NCBI RefSeq assembly: GCF_000427965.1
Contig: NZ_ATZA01000004.1
Location: 1 to 64,000 of the forward strand
From: Olivibacter sitiensis DSM 17696
Lineage (GTDB): Bacteria; Bacteroidota; Bacteroidia; Sphingobacteriales; Sphingobacteriaceae
Length of the DNA: 64,000 bases
Reading direction: 5' to 3'
Positions 52,750 to 61,950 of the stretch are shown here, piece by piece. The position numbers and the translations under genes are program-made. The notes beneath the pieces were generated by a model. The model had not been told where the DNA came from. It saw nothing but the letters and a program-made list of their open reading frames with translations, and did no database searches. The first letter of the stretch is position 1; each line of letters starts with the position of its first letter.

Positions 52750-53103
52750 CTAGTAAATAATATATTTCTTTTAGTCATTACCGGGAGCGTGAGAAACTCC
52801 AGCAATGACGGAAAAAGAAAGAACATATAGCAAGACTTTTAAGTGCGGGGCCACATTTCTATCTTCCGTGAGCATTTTCTCACGCCTCGGTAAAACAGAA
52901 ATGGGCCTCGCCTTAAATCCCTTTTCATCGAATGCCAGCTTTTGGAGTAAAGACACTTATCCTTTGGTGCACTTCACTTTGTTTGACCTCTTGTTCATCT
53001 GCAAACCTAAAAACCCAGTGTAACGATTTGACACGTTCCACCGATTTGTATCGGTATTTTTCGTTGTTTATCAACTAATTGCTTAACCGTATCAATTTAA
53101 GAA
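52743..53103 (+). promoter_or_regulatory. Long structured leader of susC
   Basis: About 350 nt separate the promoter from the susC start. Hairpin A is GTCATT (52774-52779) with AATGAC (52804-52809), with GGAG and CTCC pairing inside. Hairpin B is CGTGAG (52867-52872) with CTCACG (52879-52884). The segment GCGTGAGAAA (52787-52796) can instead pair with TTTCTCACGC (52876-52885), so A and B compete with a long-range stem. A 72-codon frame from 52805 and an opposite 61-codon frame cover the same bases but neither is supported as a gene. The layout suggests an attenuator. Confidence 0.5.
53040..53061 (+). terminator. Terminator-like hairpin just before susC
   Basis: ACCGAT pairs with ATCGGT around TTGT and is followed by ATTTTT. 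It lies 42 nt before the susC start, in the right place to be the terminator of an attenuator. The stem is short. Confidence 0.45.
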
Positions 53104-56100
53104 ATGAAGCAAAATTTACGCTTTCGGGCATGCTATTGCCCTAGCCCATTCATTATAAAGCATCTATTATCGACGATACTTTTATTCCTATTATGTAAAC
53201 CTGCGCTTGCGCAGGTCAAAGACACCACGCAAAGGCCACCGGTCGTGGATACCATCAAGAAAATCATCAAACGTAGCCTACAAGACACCACCTTTCAGTT
53301 GCAGGAGGTGGAAGTGGGCACGGGGTATCAGACTATGCCGAAAGAGAGCGCTACGGGAAGTTTCTCTCATGTCGACAACGAGCTGTACAACCGCAAGGTG
53401 AGCAGCAACGTGGTAGACCGCATAGCCGACCTGGTGCCAGGACTCTCCTACAACACGCCCGGCGACGGGCTGCTAATACGTGGGCGCAACTCCATCTATG
53501 CCGACGTGAACCCGCTCATCGTGGTGGACAACTTCCCCTTTGACGGCAACCTGGACAACATCAACCCGAACGACGTGGAAAGTATCACCGTGCTGAAAGA
53601 TGCGGCCGCTGCCTCCATCTGGGGCGCCAGGGCGGGCAACGGCGTCATTGTCATCACCACCAAAAGGGGAAAGACGGCCAGGCCACAAGTGGCCTTCAAC
53701 TCCAACTACAGCGTGCAGGGCAGGCCCGACCTGTACGGTCTGCCCATCATCTCATCGGCAGACTACATCGAGCTGGAAAAGGATCTCTTCTCCAGGAACT
53801 ATTACAACACGCAGATTACCAATGAGCGGACCAAGGCTCCGCTGACGCCCGTAGTGGAGATATTGCAGCGGCAACGCCTGGGGGAACTGACCGAATCGGA
53901 AGCAAACGCGCTCATCGACGTACTGAAAGCCAACGACGTAAGGGAAGATCTCATGCGCTACTTCTACAGGAATAGTACCGCCCTTCAACAGGCGCTGAAC
54001 GTCAGTGGCAGCACGCCCACGGTGAACTACTACATGTCGGCAGGCCACGACAGGGACAGGGACGAACTGGTGCAGGGCACGGACAATTCGCGCATCACGC
54101 TCCGCAACAGAAACACGTTCCAAATTGGCCGAAAGCTAAAGGTGCAGACCGGGCTTACCTTTTTGCAGAACACACGCAGCATCGGCAACAACCCCGGCAG
54201 GAACATCAACAGCGGCACCGGAAAGGGGCTCTATCCCTATGCCGACCTGGTGGACGAGCAGGGCAATCCGCTACAACTGGTGAGGGACTTCCGCCGGATA
54301 TACGTCGACACCGTTTCTTCGCCGCTGGACTGGCGCTATTTTCCATACGCCGATCTGGGCACGGAAGAGCGCACGAACACCTATAGGGACTATGTGGTCA
54401 ACGGTGGGGTTGAATATGACATCATACCCGGCCTGAATGCCCAGGTAAACTACCAGTATGGTTTTTCCTCCACCGCCAGTGTCAACCAATCGGACGTGGC
54501 GTCCTATTACACGAGAGATCGGATAAACCGCTTCTACCAACCCAATGCCACCAATCAATACCCCATTCCGATCGGGGATATCCTTACGGCGAGCAATAAC
54601 GAAAACGTTTCGCACCAGTTGCGTGGGCAGTTGAACTTCGGCAAAAGCATCGCCACAGACCATGAAGTGAGTGCCCTTGGGGGGTTTGAGATCAAACGGA
54701 CGGACACAAGGGGCAGGTCCTATACCATGTACGGGGTGAAGGACGACGGCAGTCAGGTAAACACACTGATCAATTTTAACGAAAGCTATCCGCAGTTCAA
54801 CAATACAGCTTCACGTAGTATGATACCCAATTCACAGAGCATCTCACAATCGGCAGATCGTTTCATCTCCTACTACGGCAACGTGGGCTACCAGTATAGA
54901 AACAGCTATTCCTTGACGGGCAGCATACGCAAGGACGCCGCCAACCTGTTCGGCGTGAATACCAACCAGCGCGGCGTCCCCTTATGGTCGGCAGGACTTG
55001 GATGGCAAATCCACAACGAACCGTTCTATCCTTTTCTCGCCCTTCCCTACCTCAAGCTACGGGCAACGTACGGTAGCAACGGCAATTTTAGCAGGCGGGC
55101 ATCCGCACTGTCCACCATTTCCTATGGCATATCGACCAACAACACTACATCGGCGACCATCAGTGCCCCTCCCAACAGTTTGCTGCGATGGGAGCAGACC
55201 AGGATAGCCAACCTCGGGCTGGATTTTGCCACCAGGGGCAATAGGCTGTCAGGTACATTGGAATATTACAAAAAGAACATCAGGGACATACTGGCAGAGG
55301 CTCCCGTAGACCCAACGATGGGTGTATCCACCTTTTATGGGAACGTGGCCAGCATGAAAGGGGAGGGATTGGAGGTGGAGCTGAATGCCAATCTCCCCCT
55401 GTCATCCCGCTCCAGCTGGCAGGGAAGTTTCCTTTTTAGCTATGCGCAGACAAGGGTGACGGAATACCTCCTGCCCATGCCTCCTACCAATCTGGTGCTT
55501 GGTTCCAACAGTGGCGTGACACCGATACTGGACAGGCCCATAAAGACGGTATACAGCTATGCATGGGCGGGGCTGAACCCGGAGAACGGCAACCCGATGG
55601 GCTATATCCATGGTGAGCCTAGCGAGGACTATACGGCACTGACCAATATCGCGGTAGAAGACCTGGTCTACAACGGTGCCGTGCAGCCTCCCTATTTTGG
55701 CGCTTTCCGCAGCGGGTTCACCTGGGGCGGTTTCTCTTGCTCGTTTACGGTCAACTACCGCTTTGGGCACTATTTCAGGAGGACATCCGTCTACTACGGC
55801 ACGCTGTACAGCAACTGGACGGGACACTCCGACTATGGGTTGCGCTGGCAGGAGCCCGGCAACGAGCTAAGCACGCAGGTGCCATCGATGGTCTATCCAG
55901 CAAACAGCTCGCGAGACAACTTCTATACCAATGCGGAGGTGCTGGTAGAGAAAGGGGACTACATTCGGCTGGAGGACGTGCGGCTACAGTATACCGTCGG
56001 TAGGAAACTCATGGGCAATCTGCCCTTTCGACAGCTTACGTTCTATGCATACACAAGCAATCTGGGGTTGCTCTGGGCAGCAAACGACAGAGGCATAGAC

Positions 56101-56166
56101 CCCTCCTACCAAAATTCGCCCGTACTGGGCAAGAGAATATCGTTTGGACTCAACTTTAGTTTATAA
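53104..56166 (+). CDS. SusC/RagA family TonB-linked outer membrane receptor
   Basis: A 1020-residue TonB-dependent transporter that imports a substrate with its SusD partner. After a signal peptide (about 1-36, cutting near LAQ) there is a short Pro-rich linker and then the [20 protein letters not shown] motif, a plug domain (about 85-200: [49 protein letters not shown]) and a 22-strand barrel ending in FGLNFSL. The N-terminal carboxypeptidase-like domain found in most SusC proteins is missing, so this is the shorter class. The coding sequence is clearly more G+C rich than susD. It is followed by susD after 5 bp. Confidence 0.96.
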   Translation: MKQNLRFRACYCPSPFIIKHLLSTILLFLLCKPALAQVKDTTQRPPVVDTIKKIIKRSLQDTTFQLQEVEVGTGYQTMPKESATGSFSHVDNELYNRKVSSNVVDRIADLVPGLSYNTPGDGLLIRGRNSIYADVNPLIVVDNFPFDGNLDNINPNDVESITVLKDAAAASIWGARAGNGVIVITTKRGKTARPQVAFNSNYSVQGRPDLYGLPIISSADYIELEKDLFSRNYYNTQITNERTKAPLTPVVEILQRQRLGELTESEANALIDVLKANDVREDLMRYFYRNSTALQQALNVSGSTPTVNYYMSAGHDRDRDELVQGTDNSRITLRNRNTFQIGRKLKVQTGLTFLQNTRSIGNNPGRNINSGTGKGLYPYADLVDEQGNPLQLVRDFRRIYVDTVSSPLDWRYFPYADLGTEERTNTYRDYVVNGGVEYDIIPGLNAQVNYQYGFSSTASVNQSDVASYYTRDRINRFYQPNATNQYPIPIGDILTASNNENVSHQLRGQLNFGKSIATDHEVSALGGFEIKRTDTRGRSYTMYGVKDDGSQVNTLINFNESYPQFNNTASRSMIPNSQSISQSADRFISYYGNVGYQYRNSYSLTGSIRKDAANLFGVNTNQRGVPLWSAGLGWQIHNEPFYPFLALPYLKLRATYGSNGNFSRRASALSTISYGISTNNTTSATISAPPNSLLRWEQTRIANLGLDFATRGNRLSGTLEYYKKNIRDILAEAPVDPTMGVSTFYGNVASMKGEGLEVELNANLPLSSRSSWQGSFLFSYAQTRVTEYLLPMPPTNLVLGSNSGVTPILDRPIKTVYSYAWAGLNPENGNPMGYIHGEPSEDYTALTNIAVEDLVYNGAVQPPYFGAFRSGFTWGGFSCSFTVNYRFGHYFRRTSVYYGTLYSNWTGHSDYGLRWQEPGNELSTQVPSMVYPANSSRDNFYTNAEVLVEKGDYIRLEDVRLQYTVGRKLMGNLPFRQLTFYAYTSNLGLLWAANDRGIDPSYQNSPVLGKRISFGLNFSL

Positions 56167-56171
56167 GAATT

Positions 56172-57608
56172 ATGAAAAATAGATTAACCTCCATGGGCTA
56201 TTGCCACCTGATGGCCCTTATCTTTTGCCTTATGCAACTTGCCTGTACGGACTCCAGCTTCCTCGATGCCGTGCCCAATAAAAGTTTGGTCATCCCACAT
56301 ACACTGGATGACTACCAGGCCATTTTGGACAATGATAGGTTTATGAACGGAAGCGTTAGCTCGAATTATGGTGTGACACCCGCACTGGGAGATATGGGAG
56401 CTGATGATTATGTGTTGTTGGAGAGTTTTGAAGATCACCCCATCATGGATAATGAATATGCAAACATATATACTTGGCAAAGCCACATTTTTGAGAGGAG
56501 CGGTATTCATGGCGACTGGACCGAACCTTATAGAACAGTTCTTTATGCCAATATGGTGTTGAACGGAATAAAAGACATTCATATAACAGAGAATGATAGG
56601 GGGGAATATGAGAAGATAAGAGGAAGTGCTCTTTTTTATAGGGCACATGCCTTTTATCAGTTGGCGCAGATTTTTGCACCGCCATATCCGATTAACGAAA
56701 ATGCTTCATTACTGTTAGGTATTCCATTACGACTCGATAGCGACATAAATGAACCGTTGCAGATAGCCAATTTGGAAGACACGTACCAAAGGATAATCCT
56801 TGATCTCGAAATATCCATACCTTTATTGCCAGAAAAAGCACAGTTCAATACACGCCCCTCTAAGGCAGCGTCTCATGCATTATTAGCTAGAACCTATCTG
56901 GTGATGCATCAATACCAGAAAGCAAAAGATCACGCGGATTCTTGCTTAATGATAAAGGATGATTTGCTTGATTACAATGAAGTTCTACAACAGTCTGGGG
57001 AGCAATCGCTTTATCCATTTGGAGACGCTAGAGAAAATAAGGAAATTATTTTCTCTAGTTTGATGGTGAACCAAAATGCCAACTTAAAGGACGGTTTTTT
57101 CTCTGTTACACCTGCAACGTTACTTAATCAATATGGGAGTGGAGACTTAAGAAAAACACTATATTTCCATAATGAGGAATGGGGAATTACGTATTCAGGA
57201 AGTTATAGCAACAATAATTATTACCAGCATTTCTCAGGATTGGCCACGGATGAAATATACCTCGTCAGGGCCGAGGCAAAGGTTCGTCTCGGTGACCATG
57301 CAGGAGCACTGGACGACCTAAACTCATTGCTGATAAAAAGACACGATGCTACATTTAACGGGATATCTGCATCTTCAAGTTTGGATATCCTCGATGCAAT
57401 ATTGAGCGAACGAAGAAAGGAATTGTTGATGCGCGGATTGAGATGGACGGATTTGCGTCGCTTAAATGAAGAAGGGTATAACATTACTATTAGTCGAAAA
57501 TTCCGTGGCCGGACCTATTCACTGCCTCCAAATGACCCTAGGTATACTTACCCCATCCCTCCCAATATTATGGTATTCAATCCGACCTGGCCCCAGAACG
57601 CACGCTAA
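56172..57608 (+). CDS. RagB/SusD family lipoprotein
   Basis: A 478-residue surface lipoprotein with lipobox Cys25 (LAC) that captures the substrate for the SusC barrel. It has the SusD start FLDAVPNKSLVIPHTLDDY, a TPR-like core (LFYRAHAFYQLAQIF, AASHALLARTYLVMHQYQKA) and the C-terminal RRKELLMRGLRWTDLRRLNEEGY segment, all family hallmarks. The ligand cannot be read from sequence; no carbohydrate enzyme is encoded nearby, so a non-polysaccharide substrate is possible. It lies between susC and a TlpA protein in a three-gene unit. Confidence 0.95.
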   Translation: MKNRLTSMGYCHLMALIFCLMQLACTDSSFLDAVPNKSLVIPHTLDDYQAILDNDRFMNGSVSSNYGVTPALGDMGADDYVLLESFEDHPIMDNEYANIYTWQSHIFERSGIHGDWTEPYRTVLYANMVLNGIKDIHITENDRGEYEKIRGSALFYRAHAFYQLAQIFAPPYPINENASLLLGIPLRLDSDINEPLQIANLEDTYQRIILDLEISIPLLPEKAQFNTRPSKAASHALLARTYLVMHQYQKAKDHADSCLMIKDDLLDYNEVLQQSGEQSLYPFGDARENKEIIFSSLMVNQNANLKDGFFSVTPATLLNQYGSGDLRKTLYFHNEEWGITYSGSYSNNNYYQHFSGLATDEIYLVRAEAKVRLGDHAGALDDLNSLLIKRHDATFNGISASSSLDILDAILSERRKELLMRGLRWTDLRRLNEEGYNITISRKFRGRTYSLPPNDPRYTYPIPPNIMVFNPTWPQNAR

Positions 57609-57613
57609 AGAAA

Positions 57614-58186
57614 ATGAAGTTAACGATTACGATACTGACCGTTTTGTATTTTGTTGGTGAACAATCCGCTATTGCACAACAAAAGTTCAAACCTTTAAGT
57701 GTTCACGATACGGTGCCAGAACTGGAATTGAAAATGATCAACTACAAGGCTCCAACCGTAAAGTTGAGCGACTTTAGAGGTAAACTGCTCATTCTTGATT
57801 TTTGGTCCAAGTGGTGCTCAGTATGTATTGCACAGTTCGCAAAGGTCAAAAAACTGCAAGACGAATTTGGTGACGGCATTTTTATTTTGCCTGTAGGTTA
57901 TCAAACAGATATGAAATGGGATAACATAGAACACTTTTATGAACAGCGAATATCCATGGGGAACCCGATTGAAATCCCTTCAGCCGTACAGGATATGAAA
58001 ACTGACACATTGCTTAGGAGGCTATTTCCCTTTTCGGCAGTTCCGTACCTGATATGGATAGACCATTCAGGTACAGTATTAGGAATTACCTCCCATCATG
58101 CCTTGACGTCAGAAATGATACAAATTTACCTCGATGACCATAGACGTTTGGAAAAGCTGCGTGGAGCATTTGACAAAATAAAATAG
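57614..58186 (+). CDS. TlpA-like thioredoxin
   Basis: A 190-residue exported thioredoxin-fold protein with a signal peptide (about 1-21) and the active site FWSKWCSVC (Cys68, Cys71). The AhpC/TSA-type N-terminus KAPTVKLSDFRGKLLILDF is typical of TlpA/ResA-like thiol-disulfide proteins. Gene order after susC-susD with a 5-bp gap suggests it helps maturation of the receptor system or of an exported partner. A hairpin follows the stop. Confidence 0.92.
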   Translation: MKLTITILTVLYFVGEQSAIAQQKFKPLSVHDTVPELELKMINYKAPTVKLSDFRGKLLILDFWSKWCSVCIAQFAKVKKLQDEFGDGIFILPVGYQTDMKWDNIEHFYEQRISMGNPIEIPSAVQDMKTDTLLRRLFPFSAVPYLIWIDHSGTVLGITSHHALTSEMIQIYLDDHRRLEKLRGAFDKIK

Positions 58187-58193
58187 ATTCAAA

Positions 58194-58227
58194 CATGAGT
58201 GGTAGCTGGCTTGTGCTACCACTCATG
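58194..58227. terminator. Hairpin between convergent genes
   Basis: CATGAGTGGTAGC pairs with GCTACCACTCATG around an 8-nt loop. It separates the tlpA stop from the stop of the minus-strand gene at 58276. No T run. Confidence 0.7.
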
Positions 58228-58275
58228 AAATCGTTTCATTCGTTAAGAGTTAGGGCTCACCCAAGCTTAAAACTA

Positions 58276-58689
58276 CTAGTTTTTACTTCTTTCTGCATCG
58301 GCAGTATTGGAAGACGGAACCCAATATTCTACGCCATCGATGTTTTCTATTGTGAAGTTAGTTTCATTTCTCACATAACCTTTAGCACAGCAGTACGCAG
58401 TCCCAGAGCAACTAACCGCAGGATTTGGAGTTTGCGGTAAATCGTCCACAGTTTCATAATCCTCTACTGGATATAATGTCCTATCCATACCACTCGTTGA
58501 GCATCCAACCTGATTCCCCGGTGTCTGATACCATACATAATTAGTTTGCACTGCCTCATTTTCTGCAGTCTCATTGGAAATGCCCTCCTTCTCACCCGCC
58601 ATCAAACTACGGATCATGAAAAAGGATATAAACAATAAAATCAATAATGATGCGACGATATATAATCTCGCGTTTAAAATACGTACCAT
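58276..58689 (-). CDS. Small membrane-anchored protein with Cys-rich tail
   Basis: A 137-residue protein from the ATG at 58689, where a membrane segment starts (VASLLILLFISFFMIRSLM, about 12-30). The rest is exported and has a Cys- and Tyr-rich C-terminus: WYQTPGNQVGCS, then CSGTAYCCAKGY. The longer frame to 58899 would add a G+C-rich, non-hydrophobic leader and is rejected. It recalls small exported proteins of the DUF6520 type, but the match is loose. Processing or disulfide-linked secretion is possible. The LuxR-type gene lies upstream on the same strand. Confidence 0.65.
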   Translation of the reverse strand: MVRILNARLYIVASLLILLFISFFMIRSLMAGEKEGISNETAENEAVQTNYVWYQTPGNQVGCSTSGMDRTLYPVEDYETVDDLPQTPNPAVSCSGTAYCCAKGYVRNETNFTIENIDGVEYWVPSSNTADAERSKN

Positions 58690-59077
58690 ATTTTTTGGTT
58701 TTAAGTAATAAGTTTTAATTTCTATGACCCCTTTCGTCGGTCGGGCCATGTCCCGAAAGCCATCGTACACAGGTGGCGGCTTTCGATAGCTGGGCAAGCT
58801 GCTCAGCATGACGGGATAGTTAGTCACCGCTTCCCCGCGGGAAGGGCGCGAACCTGCGGTCGTGGGCTTGCTGCCATGCCCACCACTTTGTCCATCCAAA
58901 TTTTCCCGTCCTGTGTCCCATTTTTTTATCCTCCTGCCGTTTCACCGGCCAACGGAACAAAAGTAGTACACGAAACAGGGCCAAAACAATCGCCCACCGG
59001 GGTGATTCGGCTCATCCAAGAAGGGTGATTTTCTGCTCACCAGGGGTGGGTGATACCTTTGGGAACTGCCCTTGGGC
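58690..59077. other. Non-coding stretch with G+C-rich island and degenerate repeats
   Basis: Between the LuxR stop and the start of the small protein gene. Positions about 58735-58910 are G+C rich and form several hairpins, including CTTCCC with GGGAAG. Positions about 58993-59065 hold three degenerate copies of a roughly 24-bp unit with a GGGTGAT core. No gene was recognised; the first part may be a leader of the small protein gene. Confidence 0.45.
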
Positions 59078-60013
59078 CTAGTCTGGGCGCTCCATTGCCA
59101 AGACGGCTGCCAGCGCCGTACGGTCATTGACGCCCGTTTTCTTGTAGATATTGCGGATGTGGGTCTTCACCGTATTGCGCGATACGTAGAGCGCATCGGC
59201 TATGGCGGCATTGCTCTTGCCGTCCAAGAGGTAGCGGGCCACCCTCACCTCGGCCTGGCTAAGGCCGTGGTGCAGGCAGTTGGCATCAAAGCGCATCTGG
59301 TCTATGCCCTTATCGCTGAGGCGCAGCAGCAGGCGCTGCTCCTCGCGCGCCTGCATGGCAGAGCGGTACAGCAGTATGGCCGTGGCCACGAGGTAGCAAC
59401 TATTGGTAAAGAGTACGTCCGTCAGTTGGCTCAGCGGCAGGTACAGCACCAGGGGCAGTGCACACCAGGGCAGTAGGGTGAGCAGGGCCACCACGCGCTC
59501 CTGATTCATACCCTTGCGAGGGGCCTGGAGGTACTCCTGGCGCAGGTCGTCCAGCACGGAAAACAGCAGGTAGATACAATAGCCTATCACAAACCAGAAA
59601 TAATAACCATGCAGCGTTGCGGCCAGCTCCCTGCTAAGCAAGGCATTTGCTAGGGAAAACGACGCATAGCCGAGCAGAAAAATAACCGCCATGCCATAAA
59701 AGGCATAGGGAAAGATGATGCGCAGCGCAAAGGCACCGCGGAAGTACAGCGGCAGGTAAGTGACCATAAGATACCCGATGCACAAGGGAATCATGTGCTG
59801 GACGTGCAGGGGTATAAGCCCGATGGAACTATCCGGAAAAATGGCCGTCGTGAGGTTGTGCAGGATGAGCAAGACGAGCAGGATAAAGTGCCAGCGCCTA
59901 TGGTACTCCTCCGGCTTCTGCAGCAACAAGACAGACTGCCCACCGAGCATGATGAGCTCCAGCGCGATAAAGGCGAGGGTAAGGTCTTGTATCTGGGTAA
60001 AATGTATGTGCAT
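59078..60013 (-). CDS. Membrane-bound LuxR-family regulator (7TM-type sensor)
   Basis: The product is 311 residues from the ATG at 60013; longer starts at 60046 and 60088 exist but include the direct repeats upstream. About seven membrane helices span roughly residues 10-225, with short loops and no ligand domain visible. A LuxR-type helix-turn-helix fills the last 65 residues (LSQAEVRVARYLLDGKSNAAIADALYVSRNTVKTHIRNIYKKTGV, split). It should sense a signal in the membrane and control transcription directly. Target genes are unknown; it is followed on the same strand by the small Cys-rich protein gene. Confidence 0.88.
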   Translation of the reverse strand: MHIHFTQIQDLTLAFIALELIMLGGQSVLLLQKPEEYHRRWHFILLVLLILHNLTTAIFPDSSIGLIPLHVQHMIPLCIGYLMVTYLPLYFRGAFALRIIFPYAFYGMAVIFLLGYASFSLANALLSRELAATLHGYYFWFVIGYCIYLLFSVLDDLRQEYLQAPRKGMNQERVVALLTLLPWCALPLVLYLPLSQLTDVLFTNSCYLVATAILLYRSAMQAREEQRLLLRLSDKGIDQMRFDANCLHHGLSQAEVRVARYLLDGKSNAAIADALYVSRNTVKTHIRNIYKKTGVNDRTALAAVLAMERPD

Positions 60014-60057
60014 AAGCGAGTTCTTTTTTACCAAAATGAGAATCATCACCGTAAGTC

Positions 60058-60102
60058 CATTTTCATTGTCAAAATAAGCGGTAAGCAATCATTTTCATTG
60101 TC
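60058..60102. repeat. Two 13-bp direct repeats upstream of the LuxR-type gene
   Basis: CATTTTCATTGTC occurs at 60058-60070 and 60090-60102, 32 bp apart, about three helical turns. Binding of a dimeric regulator on one face of the DNA would fit. It may be the autoregulatory site of the LuxR-type protein. Confidence 0.55.
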
Positions 60103-60166
60103 GTAAAAATAAAAAATACGCCATATTCTATCAAAAAACACAAAATTTTATTCCGAAATTTGCCGT

Positions 60167-60334
60167 ATGGAGCAGCAGATTGATGGATACGTCGGCCAAG
60201 GTATTGATCTGATGGAGCAAGAAAATAACCGGTTACCGAATATCCCAAAAATTACTCTTAAGAAATATGTTTTCAACAAAAGAAATGCCACCCTCAACAA
60301 ACTGATGGATGAGCCCTTTATGCCCTGTCAATAG
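60167..60334 (+). CDS. Possible small protein (55 aa)
   Basis: A 55-codon frame from ATG at 60167 reads MEQQIDGYVGQGIDLMEQEN and ends KLMDEPFMPCQ. It is not recognised. The frame has balanced composition and a helical-looking first half. It is divergent from the LuxR-type gene and followed by two strong tandem hairpins, which gives the transcript a plausible end. No -7 box matching the consensus was seen. The alternative is a non-coding RNA in the same place. Confidence 0.4.
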   Translation: MEQQIDGYVGQGIDLMEQENNRLPNIPKITLKKYVFNKRNATLNKLMDEPFMPCQ

Positions 60335-60408
60335 CTCGTATTTCGCCAGATAAACACAAAACGCTGCTAAAGCGCGTTTAAATAGGTGTTTCTGCACAAA
60401 AACACATC

Positions 60409-60450
60409 AAAACTGAGGCTCTCTTTTCGGAAGAAGAGAGCCTCAGTTTT
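60409..60450. terminator. Long perfect hairpin 1
   Basis: Arms 60409-60425 and 60434-60450 are exact inverted copies of 17 bases around an 8-nt loop. It ends with four T and is followed at once by a second hairpin. Confidence 0.8.
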
Positions 60451-60451
60451 C

Positions 60452-60491
60452 AAAAAGAGGGTCAAACTTTCTCAAGTTTGGCCCTCTTTTT
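60452..60491. terminator. Long near-perfect hairpin 2
   Basis: Arms 60452-60469 and 60474-60491 pair over 18 positions with one G-T mismatch around TCTC, followed by T-rich sequence. Together with hairpin 1 it can stop transcription from both sides. Confidence 0.8.
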
Positions 60492-60869
60492 GGAATTTCA
60501 CCTTTAAGTCCGGCAAAAAAAGCATGGTAAAACACAAAAAAGACAGAAAAAAGACTAAATCAACTCCAACGAAAGAAACAATATTAACCACAAATAAAAA
60601 AGTCAAAACCCTGGTACTAGGCTTACAATCGCGATATTGCCTAAACCTAAAAAAATGGCACCGAAGTAATGTTGCTGTTCTCTCCCTATAGTTCTAGTTC
60701 TTAACTTGTTTTCTGACCACGAATAGCCGTAGCCCCTTCTACGCCTACTCTGAAACAGCACATCACAACAGCTTTGTTACAAACAGCCTGTATTGTTCAG
60801 CCAACAACCTTCGTTTTAACAAACAACTAACATATTATTTAGAACAATTATAGCCGAACGGTTACATAC
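60492..60869. other. Non-coding stretch, nothing recognised
   Basis: About 380 bases before the nitroreductase-like gene. No convincing frame, hairpin or promoter box was found; the sequence is A-rich near its start. Confidence 0.4.
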
Positions 60870-61946
60870 ATGAAACAAAGAATCGTTTCTTTTTTTCTGA
60901 ATTTGCTTGCTCAGTGGCTATGGAAACTTAGAAACTATTTCAGTGCTAAGCAATCGCATTATATTTCTTGGGGCACGGCCAGCCCTTTTAGAAGCACCCT
61001 TTATTACCTTTTATTTAGCGCCGAGTTCGACAATATACATTTCAGGCTATTAAATGGGAAATCCCATTTTTTGGATGACCCCAAATCGTTGGGTGTATAT
61101 TCCAAAACACGCCGCAACATCCATCGGCTCGAAAAGGGGATTGCTGCAAACATGTTAGATCGGCGTAATAGTTTTGCAACAGATTACATCTCGGAAACCA
61201 TCGACGATTTTTCTGCGCTTGCCCAGAATGGGGCAAATCCATACTTTTTAAAATGGGGAAAGGACGTACTGGAAACCTATTTTTCCATAGTAACTCAAAC
61301 AGACAGCATAGAAGCATTATACACGAAATTCCGGTCCATTGACCTGTCCAAAAGCGACAACCATAGTATTAAGTCCATTCCTTACGCATATGGAACCGTT
61401 CGTAGTTCAAAACCGACATTTGAGCAGTTGAATTCCCTGCTCGTTAACAGGCATTCAGTTAGGTGGTACAACGGAAAAAGGGTTGCAGATGACATTATTC
61501 AGAAAGCTGTGTCCGCCGCTTTGACAGCACCCAGTGCCTGCAACAGACAAGCATTCAAGGTCTATTGTCTCCAAGGCGATAAACTAGAAGATATCAAACG
61601 ATTAAAATTGGGCTTCGAAATATTTGCCGATTATATACATACTTTTCTTTTCATCGTGGGCGACCTAAGCGCTTATGTAGAAGAGCGGGACAAGCATCTG
61701 ATTTATATAGACGGCGGCCTGTTCGCCATGTCCTTGATGCTCGCTCTTGAAACCATGGGCGTATCCTCTTGCCCTATTAATTATCCGGACATGAGCTGGC
61801 TGGACAACGAAATAGAAAGGATATTGGATCTACAGCGTTACCAAAAGGGCGTTATGCTCATATCCATTGGCTATGCCAATGAGGACAGCCCTATACCATT
61901 CTCGGCAAAAAAACAAGTCAACGAAGTGTTAACATTTGTAAAGTGA
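60870..61946 (+). CDS. Nitroreductase-like protein in a polysaccharide locus
   Basis: A 358-residue protein. The first 160 residues have no recognised motif and include an amphipathic or membrane-interacting start (RIVSFFLNLLAQWLWKL). Residues about 190-350 match the FMN nitroreductase fold: the RHSVRWY entry, APSACNRQAFKVY and the C-terminal QKGVMLISIGYA. Such fusions occur in exopolysaccharide clusters, where the enzyme function is unknown. The polysaccharide pyruvyl transferase gene starts 4 bp after its stop, so they are co-transcribed. Confidence 0.85.
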   Translation: MKQRIVSFFLNLLAQWLWKLRNYFSAKQSHYISWGTASPFRSTLYYLLFSAEFDNIHFRLLNGKSHFLDDPKSLGVYSKTRRNIHRLEKGIAANMLDRRNSFATDYISETIDDFSALAQNGANPYFLKWGKDVLETYFSIVTQTDSIEALYTKFRSIDLSKSDNHSIKSIPYAYGTVRSSKPTFEQLNSLLVNRHSVRWYNGKRVADDIIQKAVSAALTAPSACNRQAFKVYCLQGDKLEDIKRLKLGFEIFADYIHTFLFIVGDLSAYVEERDKHLIYIDGGLFAMSLMLALETMGVSSCPINYPDMSWLDNEIERILDLQRYQKGVMLISIGYANEDSPIPFSAKKQVNEVLTFVK

Positions 61947-61950
61947 GGCG

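Noticed and set aside
52771-53023. A 72-codon plus-strand frame and a 61-codon minus-strand frame in the susC leader
   Set aside because: They overlap each other and the hairpins, have no recognised family or start signal, and are better explained as leader RNA, though a leader peptide remains possible.
59072-59476. Plus-strand frame inside the LuxR-type gene
   Set aside because: Antisense to a gene with clear HTH and membrane segments.
60386-60691. A 101-codon plus-strand frame after the LuxR-type gene
   Set aside because: It runs through the two long hairpins and has a lysine-rich, low-complexity product.
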